Source: Sulfomarinibacter sp963733915
GTDB taxonomy: Bacteria; Acidobacteriota; Thermoanaerobaculia; Thermoanaerobaculales; Sulfomarinibacteraceae
Reading direction: 5' to 3'
Assembly (NCBI GenBank): GCA_963733915.1
Contig: CAVTEP010000001.1
Span: forward strand, 682,001-746,000
Length of the DNA: 64,000 nt
The notes beneath the pieces are model-generated. The model was not told the DNA's origin. It searched no databases and was given only the letters and a program-made list of their open reading frames with translations. Shown here piece after piece: positions 1 to 12,476 of the stretch. Within the stretch, counting starts at the first letter, position 1, and each line of letters opens with the position of its first letter. Position numbers and translations under genes: made by a program.

Positions 1-1918
1 AGGTCCAGGCCGGGATGGTCACGCGACCTGAAATCCTGCCCGTCGTCGGCGAGCAGCCGGTGGCGCTCGAGAAACTCGGCGAACTGGTGGAGGCGTCCGC
101 GATCAGCACCGATCGCGCGGACGAGCTTCGCCAGGCCCACGCCAGTCTCACCGAGAGGTTTCGCGATGTATTCCAGGAGGTGGCGGAGATCCGTCGCACG
201 GTCCAACAACGAGTCGAAGACGTTCGGCGAAAGCTCCTGCAGCCCGCCTTCGATGCGGCGGTGAACAGGATCCGCAAGTCGGTCGGAGACCCCCGGGCAA
301 AGCTCTATCTCGATGAGGTGGCATCTGACCTCGGCCAGAACCTGGAACTGTTCATGATCACTGACGAGGTCGCGCCGGCGGATGGCGACCGGTTCCTGCG
401 CTGGCGGGTCAACCTCGTGGTCGACAATTCTGACACCGGCGGACGTCCGGTGGTGATGGAGACCGAGCCCAGCTACACCAATCTCTTTGGCACGATCGAA
501 CGCACGCTGACGCAGTCGGGAGAGGCGGCCACTTCGTTCCTGCGGATTCGTGCCGGGTCGCTGATGCGGGCCAACGGTGGTTTCCTGGTTCTCAACGCCG
601 ATGACGTGCTGATGGAGCCGCGGGTATGGCCCGGTCTCAAGCGCGCCCTCAAGTTCCGGCGGGTCCAGATTCAATCGCTTGAGAGCCTGGTCTTGGGCGC
701 TGCGCTCCTCAAGCCGGAACCGGTGCCGATCGACGTCAAGGTTGTGATCATCGGAAGCCGAGAGATCTACGATCTGCTTTTCAGGTACGACCCGGATTTT
801 TCAAAAATATTCAAGGTCCTGGCTGACTTCGACAATCGTCCTCGACACAACGAGAGGACATGCCCGCGACGTGCTGTCGGTGCTGCGCAAGGTCACCTTG
901 GAAGAGGGCCTGCGCGAGCTCGATCGCAGCGGAATGGCGGCGATGCTCGAGGAAGCGGTGCGTTTCGGTGGCTGGCGACGGCAGTTCTCGAGCCGGTTTT
1001 CTGATATCGCGGATCTGCTCCACGAGGCCTCGTACCAGGCGGAGCGTGGCGGTGCGAACCGCATTTCCGGCAAGCACGTGGTCGCCGCTCGCGCCGCTCG
1101 CCGGCGGCGCCACTCGCTGACCGAGGATCGCTCACACGACCTTATCGAACAGGGAGTCATCCGGGTCGAAACGACAGGGGTTGCAGTAGGGCAGGTGAAC
1201 GGGTTGGCGGTCTACGACCTCGGACACCACAGCTTCGGAAAACCGTCGCGAATCACCGCCCGGGTGGGGCTCGGACGCGAAGGTGTGGTCAATGTCGAGC
1301 GCCAGGCAGGGCTGTCCGGTCCGAGCTACGACAAGGGCGTGAGCATCCTTACCGGCTTCATCCGCGGCACCTTCGCCCGCCGCTCTCCGCTGGCCATGTC
1401 GTGCTCGGTGACCTTCGAGCAGTCGTACGGCGGCGTCGACGGTGACTCGGCTTCGTCAACCGAGGTCTACGCGATCCTCTCGGCCATTGCCGGTATTCCC
1501 CTGCGTCAGGATGTCGGCGGTCACCGGCTCGGTGGATCAGTACGGTCGAGTTCAGGCGATCGGCGGGGTCAACGAGAAGATCGAGGGCTTCTTCCGCGTG
1601 TGCTGCACCGGCGAGCTCACCGGCAGCCAGGGCGTATTGATTCCGGCGGCAAACGTCGCTGATCTCCAGCTGTCGAGCGAGGTGGTGGAAGCCGTCGGGG
1701 CGGGTTCCTTCCACATCTGGGCGGTGGATTCGATCGAGGATGGCATCGAGCTGTTGTCGGGAACGGTGGCAGGGGTCTGGAAGGAGGGTTTCGGGTGGCG
1801 TCCGAAAGCCAGTGTTTTCGGCGCCTGCCAGGACCGTCTCGACGAAATGGTGAGCCTGATGCGGCTGGCGGCCAAGGGCGTGGGCGAGACTTCTGAGCCG
1901 GAAATCGTTGATGGATAG
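1..1918 (+). pseudogene. Lon-like (LonB/AAA_32 type) ATP-dependent protease, 5' truncated by window edge and frameshifted
   Basis: The frame is already open at the left edge, so the 5' end lies outside. Residues encoded from about 35 to 820 match the central region of the Lon-like AAA proteases that have a helical insert. The proteolytic domain follows: GDSAS near 1440 carries the catalytic serine, and the segment TGSVDQYGRVQAIGGVNEK near 1525-1575 carries the catalytic lysine. Continuity needs two frame changes, near 832 (after LADFD) and near 1510 (after IPLRQ). The rest of the domain is well conserved on both sides, so single-base sequence errors are as likely as a decaying gene. It probably degrades misfolded cytoplasmic proteins. 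The stop codon is at 1916-1918. Confidence 0.8.
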
Positions 1919-2056
1919 GGACCTCGCCGGTACAATGGAATTTTGAGATTGTGATTTCGGTCACTTTGATTTGACACCCTGGAAAGTGGGTGGGACAATC
2001 ATGCGGGCTCAGCCGCAGAGCACGATACGGTTCAGGCTTGTTGAAGGAGGGGGGGC

Positions 2057-2938
2057 ATGCCGAGACGTCTGAATACGATCATCATCGTGCCCCACAGCAA
2101 GGCACGATTCTTCAAATTTTCCTTTTCCACAAGGGCGCTATTGATAGCCGCAGGTGTTGCAGCAGTGGCTCTGGTGTTTTCGATCATCGCGATCGCCTTC
2201 ACCGGCAGCGCTGTCAATCGCCGCCTCGAAGTGCAGCGGTTGAAGGGCGAAAATTCGGAGCTGACCCAGGTCAATCAGGGGCTCGAACGCACCATAGCTG
2301 AGGTCCAGGGTCGTCTCGACGAGTTCGAAGAACGGACCGCTCGACTGGCCCTGGCCGCTGGGATGGAGTCCGCAGCGGTGGGTTTTTCCGATGGCGGCGG
2401 TAACGGCACCAGGGTCGGCAGCGGCGGTCCTTACGACCGGCTTCCCGAATCGCCCGAAGCACTGACCGCCCAGGGGCGGTGGGTCGAGACTCAGCTCGAT
2501 TTGGTTGAGGGCCGGCTGGCGGAACAGGGACGTGTGCTTGCTTCCACCCCGACGATCGCCCCGGTCCTCGGTCTGATAACGGACGGCTACGGACGCCGCA
2601 AGGACCCGTTCACCGGTCGTCTGGCATTTCACCGCGGGCTCGATATCTCGGCACGGCGCGGCACGCCGATCAACGCGCCGGCTGACGGAATCGTGGTGTT
2701 TGCAGGTCGTAACGGCGGTCTCGGCCGTACCGTCCGGATTTCGCATGATTTTGGATTTACAACCGTTTACGGACACCTCGACAAGATCAGTGTCGAACCG
2801 GGCGACCTCGTCCACCGCGGACAGGAGATCGGTCTGCTCGGCAACTCCGGGCGCTCGACCGGTCCCCACCTGCACTACGAGGTGCACGAGGACGGAGTCT
2901 CGAAAAATCCGCTGTACTACGTCCTCGACGCGTTCTGA
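2057..2938 (+). CDS. Membrane-anchored M23 (LytM-type) metallopeptidase with coiled coil
   Basis: A 293-residue protein. A basic N-terminus is followed by one membrane segment (about residues 28-50), a coiled coil (about 55-100), a glycine-rich linker and a C-terminal M23 domain. The zinc ligands are visible as FHRGLD (H-x3-D) and HLHYE near the end. The architecture matches cell-wall-associated peptidoglycan endopeptidases or EnvC/NlpD-like amidase activators; with ligands intact, hydrolase activity is plausible. A strong GGAGG tract lies just before ATG 2057. The neighbouring genes do not point to a more specific role. Confidence 0.88.
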   Translation: MPRRLNTIIIVPHSKARFFKFSFSTRALLIAAGVAAVALVFSIIAIAFTGSAVNRRLEVQRLKGENSELTQVNQGLERTIAEVQGRLDEFEERTARLALAAGMESAAVGFSDGGGNGTRVGSGGPYDRLPESPEALTAQGRWVETQLDLVEGRLAEQGRVLASTPTIAPVLGLITDGYGRRKDPFTGRLAFHRGLDISARRGTPINAPADGIVVFAGRNGGLGRTVRISHDFGFTTVYGHLDKISVEPGDLVHRGQEIGLLGNSGRSTGPHLHYEVHEDGVSKNPLYYVLDAF

Positions 2939-3011
2939 TTCTGGCTCCGCCGACCCGATCAACGTGCCCATCGGGGCGCGTTTTGCGCCCGTGGAACTGC
3001 GATCGAGTTGT

Positions 3012-3122
3012 AGAGTTTTGGGTTTTGAGTTATGAGTTCCTCCCGCCCGACCCCGAAGGACTCCCTATTCGGGGGGAGGGTTGGGTGGCAACTCAAAACT
3101 CAAAACTATGAACTCAAAACTC
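3012..3122. repeat. TRH hairpin element 1 (ACTCAAA type)
   Basis: The left arm (about 3012-3048) reads as degenerate TTTTGAG repeats ending in CTCCCGCCC. The right arm (about 3078-3122) reads GGTTGGGTGG followed by ACTCAAA repeats, complementary to the left. It fills most of the 316-base gap between the M23 peptidase and secA. I see no other feature in that gap. Confidence 0.85.
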
Positions 3123-3254
3123 TGCAGCGTTGCAATCCTCGGCCGGGTGCTCTAGCCTGACGGGGACCGGTGGCGGCGTCGTTGCCGTAATCCGGGAGCG
3201 GGCCGATGCGCCGGGGGTCGCCCCGGCATTTTGTCATCCGGCAAGGTGGAGTGA

Positions 3255-6044
<2,790 letters not shown>

Positions 6045-6047
6045 GAG

Positions 6048-7517
6048 ATGAGCCAGGGAATTCCGATCGGTCTGACCTTTGACGACGTGCTGCTGGTGCC
6101 GGCGCGATCGGAGGCGCATCCCAACGAGGTTGACGTAGCGACCCGATTGACCAGGGGCGGGATGCGCCTCAACCTTCCGATCGTATCGGCGGCGATGGAC
6201 ACCGTGACCGAGGCCAACATGGCGATCGCGATGGCCCAGTACGGTGGCCTCGGCGTTGTTCACAAGAATATGTCGATCGAGCGCCAGGCCGAGGAAGTTG
6301 ATCGCGTCAAGCGCTCGGAGTCGGGCATGATCGTCGACCCGGTGACCGTTCAGCCTCAACAATCGGTGACCGAAGCGCTCGATGTCATGGCGAGGTATCG
6401 AATCTCGGGTCTGCCGGTGATCGATGCCCAGGGCCAACTCAAAGGCATCCTCACCAATCGCGACCTCCGCTTCTGCACCGAGTTCGACCGGCCGATCGAA
6501 GACTTGATGACCAAGGAAAACCTGATCACGGCGAATGTCGGAACGACTCTCGATGAGGCCAAGACCCTGCTCCACCGGAACCGAATCGAGAAGCTCCTGA
6601 TCGTCGACGGCGACGGCAACCTCAAGGGACTGATTACCGTCAAGGACATCAAGAAAGCCCACGACTATCCCGATGCCTGCAAGGACGAGCTCGGCCGGCT
6701 GCGGGTAGGGGCGGGGGTCGGGGTCACGGCCGATGTTCTCGAACGCTGTGCCGCGCTGATCGAACGCCAGGTCGATGTGTTGTGCCTCGACAGCTCGCAC
6801 GCCCACTCGCGCGGAGTCATGGAAACTGCAGAGCGAATCAAGGACCGTTTCCCCGAAACCCCGCTCATCGTCGGCAATATCGCCACTGAAGAGGCGGCGC
6901 GAGACCTCATCGAAATCGGCGCCGACGCACTCAAGGTCGGAATCGGACCGGGCTCGATTTGCACCACGCGGGTGGTGACGGGATCCGGCATGCCGCAGAT
7001 CACCGCCGTCATGGCCTGCGCCACGGTGGCGCGCGAGCACGGCGTGCCGGTGATCGCCGACGGTGGCGTTCGGTACTCCGGTGACATCGCAAAAGCGCTC
7101 GCGGCGGGCGCCGACGCGGTCATGATCGGTTCCCTCTTTGCAGGCGCCGAAGAGTCGCCGGGCGAGCAGATCCTGTACCAGGGCCGCACCTTCAAGGCCT
7201 ACCGGGGAATGGGCTCGATCGGGGCGATGAAAGACGCAGAAGGTTCCAGCGATCGATACTTTCAGGAAGGGGGCGCCATCGCGAAGCTGGTTCCGGAAGG
7301 CATCGAGGGCATGGTTCCCTTCAAGGGGCCGCTGGCCGATCAGCTGACTCAGCTGGTCGGCGGACTTCGAGCCGGGATGGGCCTGGCGGGTTGCGCATCC
7401 ATCGGCGATCTTCACACTCGGTCGCGGTTTGTCCGGGTCACCGGTGCCGGCCTCAAAGAGGGCCACGCCCACGACGTCGTCGTCACCAAGGAAGCCCCGA
7501 ACTACCGCATCGACTAG
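6048..7517 (+). CDS. guaB: Inosine-5'-monophosphate dehydrogenase
   Basis: A 489-residue enzyme that oxidises IMP to XMP with NAD, the committed step of GMP synthesis in the cytoplasm. The catalytic barrel begins with GLTFDDVLLVPA. Two CBS domains are inserted at about residues 95-215 (QSVTEALDVM, TTLDEAKTLL). The catalytic cysteine lies in GPGSICTTR near residue 305, followed by the mobile flap region with YRGMGSIGAM. The start ATG 6048 follows the secA stop by 3 bases and uses an AAGGGGTGAG ribosome site inside the end of secA, which suggests translational coupling. Confidence 0.98.
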   Translation: MSQGIPIGLTFDDVLLVPARSEAHPNEVDVATRLTRGGMRLNLPIVSAAMDTVTEANMAIAMAQYGGLGVVHKNMSIERQAEEVDRVKRSESGMIVDPVTVQPQQSVTEALDVMARYRISGLPVIDAQGQLKGILTNRDLRFCTEFDRPIEDLMTKENLITANVGTTLDEAKTLLHRNRIEKLLIVDGDGNLKGLITVKDIKKAHDYPDACKDELGRLRVGAGVGVTADVLERCAALIERQVDVLCLDSSHAHSRGVMETAERIKDRFPETPLIVGNIATEEAARDLIEIGADALKVGIGPGSICTTRVVTGSGMPQITAVMACATVAREHGVPVIADGGVRYSGDIAKALAAGADAVMIGSLFAGAEESPGEQILYQGRTFKAYRGMGSIGAMKDAEGSSDRYFQEGGAIAKLVPEGIEGMVPFKGPLADQLTQLVGGLRAGMGLAGCASIGDLHTRSRFVRVTGAGLKEGHAHDVVVTKEAPNYRID

Positions 7518-7519
7518 GT

Positions 7520-7624
7520 CGAATTCTCAGGTCTCAATTCTCAATTTTGAATTCCCTCCTCTCTTCGACTTCTGGGGGTGGGTCGGGGCAATTGAAAATT
7601 GAGAACTCAAAATTAAGAATTGAA
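7520..7624. repeat. TRH hairpin element 2 (CTCAATT type)
   Basis: The left arm is at 7520-7552 with CTCAATT repeats. The centre contains GGGGGTGGGTCGGGG. The right arm at 7590-7624 has AATTGAGAA-like repeats complementary to the left. It sits directly after guaB, and its right end overlaps the -35 box of the next gene. Confidence 0.85.
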
Positions 7625-7648
7625 AGGCCTTAGCCCCTCTGCTATCCT
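7620..7648 (+). promoter_or_regulatory. Predicted sigma-70-type promoter of gmd
   Basis: TTGAAA at 7620-7625 and TATCCT at 7643-7648 are separated by 17 bases, with an extended TGC before the -10. The -10 ends only 7 bases before ATG 7656, and no ribosome site is present, so the transcript is probably leaderless. The -35 lies in the end of hairpin element 2. Confidence 0.55.
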
Positions 7649-7655
7649 CCGCCCC

Positions 7656-8699
7656 ATGAAAAAAGCCCTGATCACCGGCATTACCGGCCAGGACGGCTCG
7701 TATCTCGCGGAGTTGCTGCTCGCCAAGGAATACGAGGTCCACGGTCTGGTCCGGCGCTCCTCGACCTTCAACCGCAGCCGCATCGACCACCTGAGGAAGG
7801 CGTCTCTCGGAGACCGCCACGTACGTCTCCACTATGGCGATCTCGGCGACGCCGAGTCGCTGACGACCGTGCTGCGACTGGTGAGCCCGGACGAGATTTA
7901 CAACCTCGCCGCCCAGTCCCACGTCGGCATCTCGTTTTCGATGCCCACCTATACCGGCGACGTTTCCGGTCTCGGAGCCGTGCGACTGCTCGAGGCTGTG
8001 CGACAGGTCGCACCCGAGGCACGGTTTTACCAGGCGTCGTCGTCCGAGCTCTTTGGCAAAGCGAAAGAGGTGCCGCAGAACGAGTCGACGTCCTTCCACC
8101 CGCGCTCACCGTATGCGGTGGCCAAACTCTACAGCTTCTGGGCTGCCGTCAACTACCGAGAGGCCCACGGGTTGTTTGCAGCCAACGGGATCCTTTTCAA
8201 CCACGAGTCGCCTCGGCGTGGAGAAAATTTCGTGACCCGCAAGATCACCCGCGCGGTGGCTGAGATCGCGGGCGGTCAGCGAGACCGGGTGTCCCTCGGA
8301 AATCTCGACGCCCGCCGCGACTGGGGTTTTGCCGGCGACTTCGTTGATGCGATGTGGCGAATCGTGCAGACGGACGAACCGGACGACTGGGTCGTCGGTA
8401 CAGGCGAGGAACACTCGGTACGCGAATTCTGCGAGCACGCCTTCGCCCACGTCGGCATTGAATTGGAGTGGGCAGGTAGCGGGATCGACGAGGTGGGCCG
8501 GGACCGTTCGACCGGCGCCACGCGGGTGGTGGTGAACTCGCGGTACTTCCGGCCGGCAGAGGTCGATCGATTGCTGTCGGATGCCGCAAAGGCGCGCCGC
8601 GAGCTTGGTTGGGAGCCGAAGGTCGGATTTGAGGAGCTGGTACGGATGATGGTTGACGCCGACCTCGAAGCGGTCGGCGCGACCACGCTAGAACGTTAG
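7656..8699 (+). CDS. gmd: GDP-mannose 4,6-dehydratase (or close NDP-sugar dehydratase)
   Basis: A 347-residue short-chain dehydrogenase. It would convert GDP-D-mannose to GDP-4-keto-6-deoxymannose for surface polysaccharide. The N-terminus shows the NADP-binding motif GITGQDGSYLAE. RRSSTFNRSRIDHL follows, then the catalytic region SSSELFG with the YAVAK motif (Tyr-x3-Lys). ATG 7656 is the start that places the Rossmann strand at the N-terminus; it has no Shine-Dalgarno but has a -10 box 7 bases upstream. The last codons (TLER stop) are formed by hairpin element 3. GDP-mannose specificity is inferred from overall similarity. Confidence 0.9.
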   Translation: MKKALITGITGQDGSYLAELLLAKEYEVHGLVRRSSTFNRSRIDHLRKASLGDRHVRLHYGDLGDAESLTTVLRLVSPDEIYNLAAQSHVGISFSMPTYTGDVSGLGAVRLLEAVRQVAPEARFYQASSSELFGKAKEVPQNESTSFHPRSPYAVAKLYSFWAAVNYREAHGLFAANGILFNHESPRRGENFVTRKITRAVAEIAGGQRDRVSLGNLDARRDWGFAGDFVDAMWRIVQTDEPDDWVVGTGEEHSVREFCEHAFAHVGIELEWAGSGIDEVGRDRSTGATRVVVNSRYFRPAEVDRLLSDAAKARRELGWEPKVGFEELVRMMVDADLEAVGATTLER

Positions 8700-8814
8700 A
8701 ACGTTGGAACGTCACACGTTAGAACGATTTCAAGTTGGACGGCCGGGTCTCCGCCGGACGTGCTCCGGTTGGGTTGGCCGAACGTGTTAACGTTTTAGCG
8801 TTGAACGTTTTAAC
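8689..8814. repeat. TRH hairpin element 3 (AACGTTAG type)
   Basis: The left arm at about 8689-8733 has GTTAGAACG repeats. The centre has GGCCGGGTCTCCGCCGG and GGTTGGGTTGG. The right arm at about 8780-8814 has AACGTTTTAACG repeats. The left arm overlaps the end of gmd and supplies its stop codon. Confidence 0.85.
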
Positions 8815-8869
8815 GACGCTTGTTTTGGCCGTGAGGTCGTCATAGCATTGCGAAGCGTGGAGGCAGCGG

Positions 8870-10513
8870 ATGAAGATCGTCGAGTGCGTGCCGAATATCT
8901 CCGAAGGGCGGCGTCCCGAGGTTTACAACGAGGTAGCGGAAGCAGCGGCGTCGGTCGCGGGTGTCAAGCTGCTCGACGTGGATCCCGGCTTCGAGACCAA
9001 CCGCACCGTGATCACCTTCGTCGGCGAGCCCGAGGCGGTGCTTGAAGCGAGCTTCCAACTCGTGGTGGTTGCCCGCAGGCTGATCGACATGCGAAACCAC
9101 CACGGTGCCCACGGACGGATGGGCGCGGTCGATGTCTGCCCGTTCGTACCGGTCGCAGACGTCACTATGGACGACTGCGTAGAGCTTGCGAATCGGCTCG
9201 GTAAGAGGGTGGGCGAGGAGCTGTCGCTACCCGTTTATCTCTACGAATTCGCCGCCACCCGCCCCGAACGGCAGTCGCTGGCAGCTATCCGCAAGGGCGA
9301 ATACGAGGCGCTGCCGGAAAAACTGAAAGACCCGGGCTTCACTCCTGATTACGGTCCCTCCGAGTTCGTGCCCGAGTTCGGCGCCATGGTGACCGGTGCG
9401 CGCAAGTTCCTGGTCGCTTACAACGTCAACCTGAACGTCAACGACAAGCGATGGGCCAATCGGGTCGCCTTCGACGTTCGCGAGACCGGACGGACCGTGA
9501 CCGCGCCGGACGGTCGCGAGGTCGTGCAGCCCGGTATGCTCAAGGCCGTTCGAGGCGTGGGTTGGTACATTCCCGAGTACGGGTGCGCCCAGGTTTCAAT
9601 GAACCTGATCGATCTCGACGTGACGCCGGTGCACGTCGCCTTTGACGCCTGCGAGGAGAGCGCGCGGGAACGGGGCATGCGGGCCACCGGGTCGGAGCTC
9701 GTCGGCCTGATTCCCAAAAGCGCCATCCTCGCTGCGGGCCGCCACTACCTTTCGCGCATGGGCCGGTCGCGCGGGGTGCCGGAGGCCGACCTCGTTCACA
9801 CGGCGGCGCAGTCTTTGGGTTTGAACGAGGTGTCCGACTTCAATCCGAAGGAAAAGATCATCGAGGACATCCTGGCCCCGGTGCGGCCGTTGGCGTCGAT
9901 GAACCTGCAAGAGTTTTCCGATGAGACCTCGCGCGACTCGGCTGCGCCGGGTGGCGGATCGGTGGCCGCGCTGGCCGGCGCATTGGGCGCTGCTTTGGCG
10001 GCCATGGTCGCAAATCTACCCCATCCGAAATCGGAGTACGAGGCGGTTCGCGACCGGCTCGAGGGTACCGCGGTGCGGGCGCAGGAGATCAAACAGCAGT
10101 TGCTCGACGCCATTGACGCCGACACCTGGGCCTTCCAGGCGCTGATGGACGCATCCCGTTCCAAGGGGCCCGGCCGTGTCGCCGCGGTACGGGAGGCGAC
10201 CCTGGGGGCGGCACGAGTGCCCCTTGCAGTCGTCGAGGCGTGTCCCGAGATCGTCGAGCTGTGCGCGCGGGCGCGGGAGATGGGTCTCGAGGCCTCGGCA
10301 TCCGACGCGGGCGTGGGCGCTGCGATGGCGCGCGCCGCGGCCCTCGGTGCGGCAATGAATGTGCGTATCAATCTCCAGCGGATGGACGACGATGCCGAGG
10401 CGGCCGAACTGTTGGCCCGCGCCGATGCCGCCCTCCGGACGACGGAAGCGCTCGCATCCGAGGTCGAGGCGGGTGTGTGGGCATCGCTTGGTGGCGACGT
10501 CAGCAATCTGTAA
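8870..10513 (+). CDS. ftcD: Bifunctional glutamate formimidoyltransferase / formimidoyltetrahydrofolate cyclodeaminase
   Basis: A 547-residue fusion of two histidine-degradation enzymes, also used to feed one-carbon units into folate. Residues 1 to about 330 are the formiminotransferase N and C subdomains (VECVPNISEGR, NHHGAHGRMGAVDVCPF). After a linker, the cyclodeaminase domain begins near residue 345 with FSDETSRDSAAPGGGSVAAL and runs to the end. GGAGG lies shortly before ATG 8870. No other hut genes are nearby. Fusion of both domains in one chain is like the animal enzyme and is known in several bacterial phyla. Confidence 0.95.
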   Translation: MKIVECVPNISEGRRPEVYNEVAEAAASVAGVKLLDVDPGFETNRTVITFVGEPEAVLEASFQLVVVARRLIDMRNHHGAHGRMGAVDVCPFVPVADVTMDDCVELANRLGKRVGEELSLPVYLYEFAATRPERQSLAAIRKGEYEALPEKLKDPGFTPDYGPSEFVPEFGAMVTGARKFLVAYNVNLNVNDKRWANRVAFDVRETGRTVTAPDGREVVQPGMLKAVRGVGWYIPEYGCAQVSMNLIDLDVTPVHVAFDACEESARERGMRATGSELVGLIPKSAILAAGRHYLSRMGRSRGVPEADLVHTAAQSLGLNEVSDFNPKEKIIEDILAPVRPLASMNLQEFSDETSRDSAAPGGGSVAALAGALGAALAAMVANLPHPKSEYEAVRDRLEGTAVRAQEIKQQLLDAIDADTWAFQALMDASRSKGPGRVAAVREATLGAARVPLAVVEACPEIVELCARAREMGLEASASDAGVGAAMARAAALGAAMNVRINLQRMDDDAEAAELLARADAALRTTEALASEVEAGVWASLGGDVSNL

Positions 10514-10583
10514 AAAGTGCATTTGCCACCTCGTCGGACCATGAGTACTACGTTACAAACGGATGCAGGGGAGTGGATGAGAT

Positions 10584-10692
10584 ATGAGTTTCGAGTTTTG
10601 AGTTTTGAGTTTTGAGTTGCGCGTTGCTCGACCCAACAGGATTGGGTTGGGTGAGGGATAACTAAAAACTCAAAACTAAGAACTCAAAACTG
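10584..10692. repeat. TRH hairpin element 4 (ACTCAAA type)
   Basis: The left arm at 10584-10620 is four TTTTGAG units. A CCCAAC/GTTGGG centre follows. The right arm at 10654-10692 has ACTCAAA units. Orientation and centre resemble hairpin element 1. Confidence 0.88.
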
Positions 10693-10729
10693 ATGCTGAT
10701 TACGTGTGGGGCACCGGAGGAATTCAATC

Positions 10730-11713
10730 GTGGCTGTTACAACGGGTTTCCAGAAGACGACGAAGGGTGCGGCGGGAAACATTGCCGTGGTGGTGGCCAG
10801 AGTCGTTGTGCCTGCATGGTTAGCCGCTGGCGCGATCCTGAAGCTCGTCGATCTCAGCCCGACCCACCTCCCTGCGGCGCTCATCAAGTGGTGCGGCGGT
10901 CTCGGCATCGACCTCATGTTCATGCTCCGGTTCTCCATTGCCGCCGAACTGATTGTCGCGGTGGTCATGATCTTGGTGCCGCCGCTGGCCCGGTGGACGG
11001 GCCTTCTCACGCTGGGCGCCTTCGCGCCCGTCCTGATCGGTGATCTGGCGCTCGGTGCGTCGAGCTGCGGTTGTTTCGGGGCGCTCGAGGTCAGCCCCTG
11101 GGTCACTCTTGTGACGGACGTCACGTTTTTTCTCGTTTTGGCGGTTCTTGGCGGGCGGGAACCGCGGCTGGCGTTGACCGCCCATCTCCCGACCACCAGG
11201 GTCGTGGCGGCCGGTGCATTGAGCCTGCTGAGCGTCGTCCTCGCCTTTGGCCAGCCTGCCTCGGGCTCCGGCGCCGACGATCCGGCAGAAACGGGCGGGA
11301 TAACCGCGCTGCCACACGACGGCTACTATCTGCCGGACTACGAGAGTTGGCTCGGCCACCCCTTCCGAGACCTCGAAATCGCCTCGTGGATTGTCGGTCT
11401 GAGCGCGGATCTCGAAACGGGTCAACAATATGTGCTGTTTTTCCGCAAGGACTGCGAACACTGCCACGAGCTGCTCGAGGTCTATTTCCAGGGCGCCCTC
11501 CAAGTGCCGACGACGGCGGTCGCCGTTCCCGAACGTAACGGTTGGCCGACCGAGAACCTGCAGCCCTTCCCGTGCAGCGAGTGCCGGCTCGCCGAGCTGC
11601 CGGCGGGGATCGACTGGTTTCTTCAGACCCCGGTCTTGGTGCGCCTCGCAGACGGCCTCGTCGAGTGTGCCGCGGAGGTCGACTCCGGGGCGCCAGACTG
11701 CCTTTTGCAGTAG
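10730..11713 (+). CDS. MauE/DoxX-like membrane protein fused to a periplasmic thioredoxin-like domain
   Basis: About 327 residues. The N-terminal half has four predicted membrane helices with an ASSCGCFG loop typical of MauE-like proteins, which support disulfide chemistry in the periplasm. A fifth hydrophobic stretch near residues 165-185 leads into a soluble C-terminal domain with a CEHCHE motif near 240 (C-x2-C, thioredoxin-like) and a second pair CSEC near 285. This suggests one polypeptide that both relays reductant across the membrane and presents a thiol domain outside. The start is GTG 10730, because GGAGG lies 9 bases upstream. The substrate is unknown. Confidence 0.75.
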   Translation: MAVTTGFQKTTKGAAGNIAVVVARVVVPAWLAAGAILKLVDLSPTHLPAALIKWCGGLGIDLMFMLRFSIAAELIVAVVMILVPPLARWTGLLTLGAFAPVLIGDLALGASSCGCFGALEVSPWVTLVTDVTFFLVLAVLGGREPRLALTAHLPTTRVVAAGALSLLSVVLAFGQPASGSGADDPAETGGITALPHDGYYLPDYESWLGHPFRDLEIASWIVGLSADLETGQQYVLFFRKDCEHCHELLEVYFQGALQVPTTAVAVPERNGWPTENLQPFPCSECRLAELPAGIDWFLQTPVLVRLADGLVECAAEVDSGAPDCLLQ

Positions 11714-11745
11714 GAATTCCCGGGAAACGCTTGATTGCGGGATTG

Positions 11746-11754
11746 TGTTATAGT
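11746..11754 (+). promoter_or_regulatory. Extended -10 box upstream of the OmpA-like lipoprotein
   Basis: TGTTATAGT matches an extended -10 (TGnTATAAT-like). No well-spaced -35 is visible. It lies about 60 bases before the start codon. Confidence 0.4.
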
Positions 11755-11812
11755 ATCGCGGTGTTTCGATGGGTTGTCCAAACAAGAGAATTATCGATTT
11801 AGGAGGTGAATG

Positions 11813-12454
11813 ATGCGAAAGGTTCTTTCCCCGGCGTTGGTGGTGCTTCTCGTGGCGACGGTCGGCTTGTCCGGCTGCGCAACCAAGAAGTGGGTAAACG
11901 AGCAGGTGTCCGAATTCGGCCAGGTCACCAACACCAAGATTCATGAGGTCCAGGACGCGACCGAGGCCAACCAGAAGGCGATCTCGGAGCTGACGGCGAA
12001 TCAGGCCGCGCTTGCGGCGGATCTCGAAGAGATCTCGGAGCTCGCAGCCGACGCGATGGCGCGTGCCGACGCGGCCGGCGTGCTCGCCATGGGTCAATTC
12101 CTCTATGAGGTCACAATTACCGACAACGATACGACCTTCGGATTCGACAAGTACGAGCTGTCCGACACGGCGAAGGCTCAGCTCGATGAGTTCGCGGCTA
12201 TCGTGTTGGCAGTCGAGGGTCACGCCTACATCGAGATCCAGGGCCACACCGACAACATCGGCAGCGAGGGTTACAACCTCGAGCTTGGCTACAAGCGAGC
12301 CGAAGCCGCCATGCGCTACCTCAACATGGAGCAGGGCATCCCGCTGTTCCGGATGAATGTGATCTCCTACGGCGAGTACAAGCCGATCGCCGACAACTCG
12401 ACCAAAGCAGGTCGCGCCGAGAATCGTCGCGTGACCCTGGTCGCGATGCAGTAA
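11813..12454 (+). CDS. OmpA-family (Pal-like) outer-membrane lipoprotein
   Basis: About 213 residues. A signal peptide ends in the lipobox LSGC near residue 23, so the protein should be lipidated. A coiled-coil-like region (about 30-85) resembles Lpp repeats. The C-terminal OmpA domain (about 100-213) contains IQGHTDNIGS and the NRRV peptidoglycan-binding signature. It probably tethers the outer membrane to peptidoglycan. AGGAGG at 11801-11806 fits ATG 11813 better than ATG 11810. A clear intrinsic terminator follows, so the gene appears monocistronic. Confidence 0.9.
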   Translation: MRKVLSPALVVLLVATVGLSGCATKKWVNEQVSEFGQVTNTKIHEVQDATEANQKAISELTANQAALAADLEEISELAADAMARADAAGVLAMGQFLYEVTITDNDTTFGFDKYELSDTAKAQLDEFAAIVLAVEGHAYIEIQGHTDNIGSEGYNLELGYKRAEAAMRYLNMEQGIPLFRMNVISYGEYKPIADNSTKAGRAENRRVTLVAMQ

Positions 12455-12476
12455 TACTGTTTCCAGAAAAAATTCG

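Noticed and set aside
15..1918. Programmed frameshifting in the Lon-like gene
   Set aside because: Two separate shifts without slippery heptamers or downstream structure, and similar indels in unrelated genes, fit sequence errors better.
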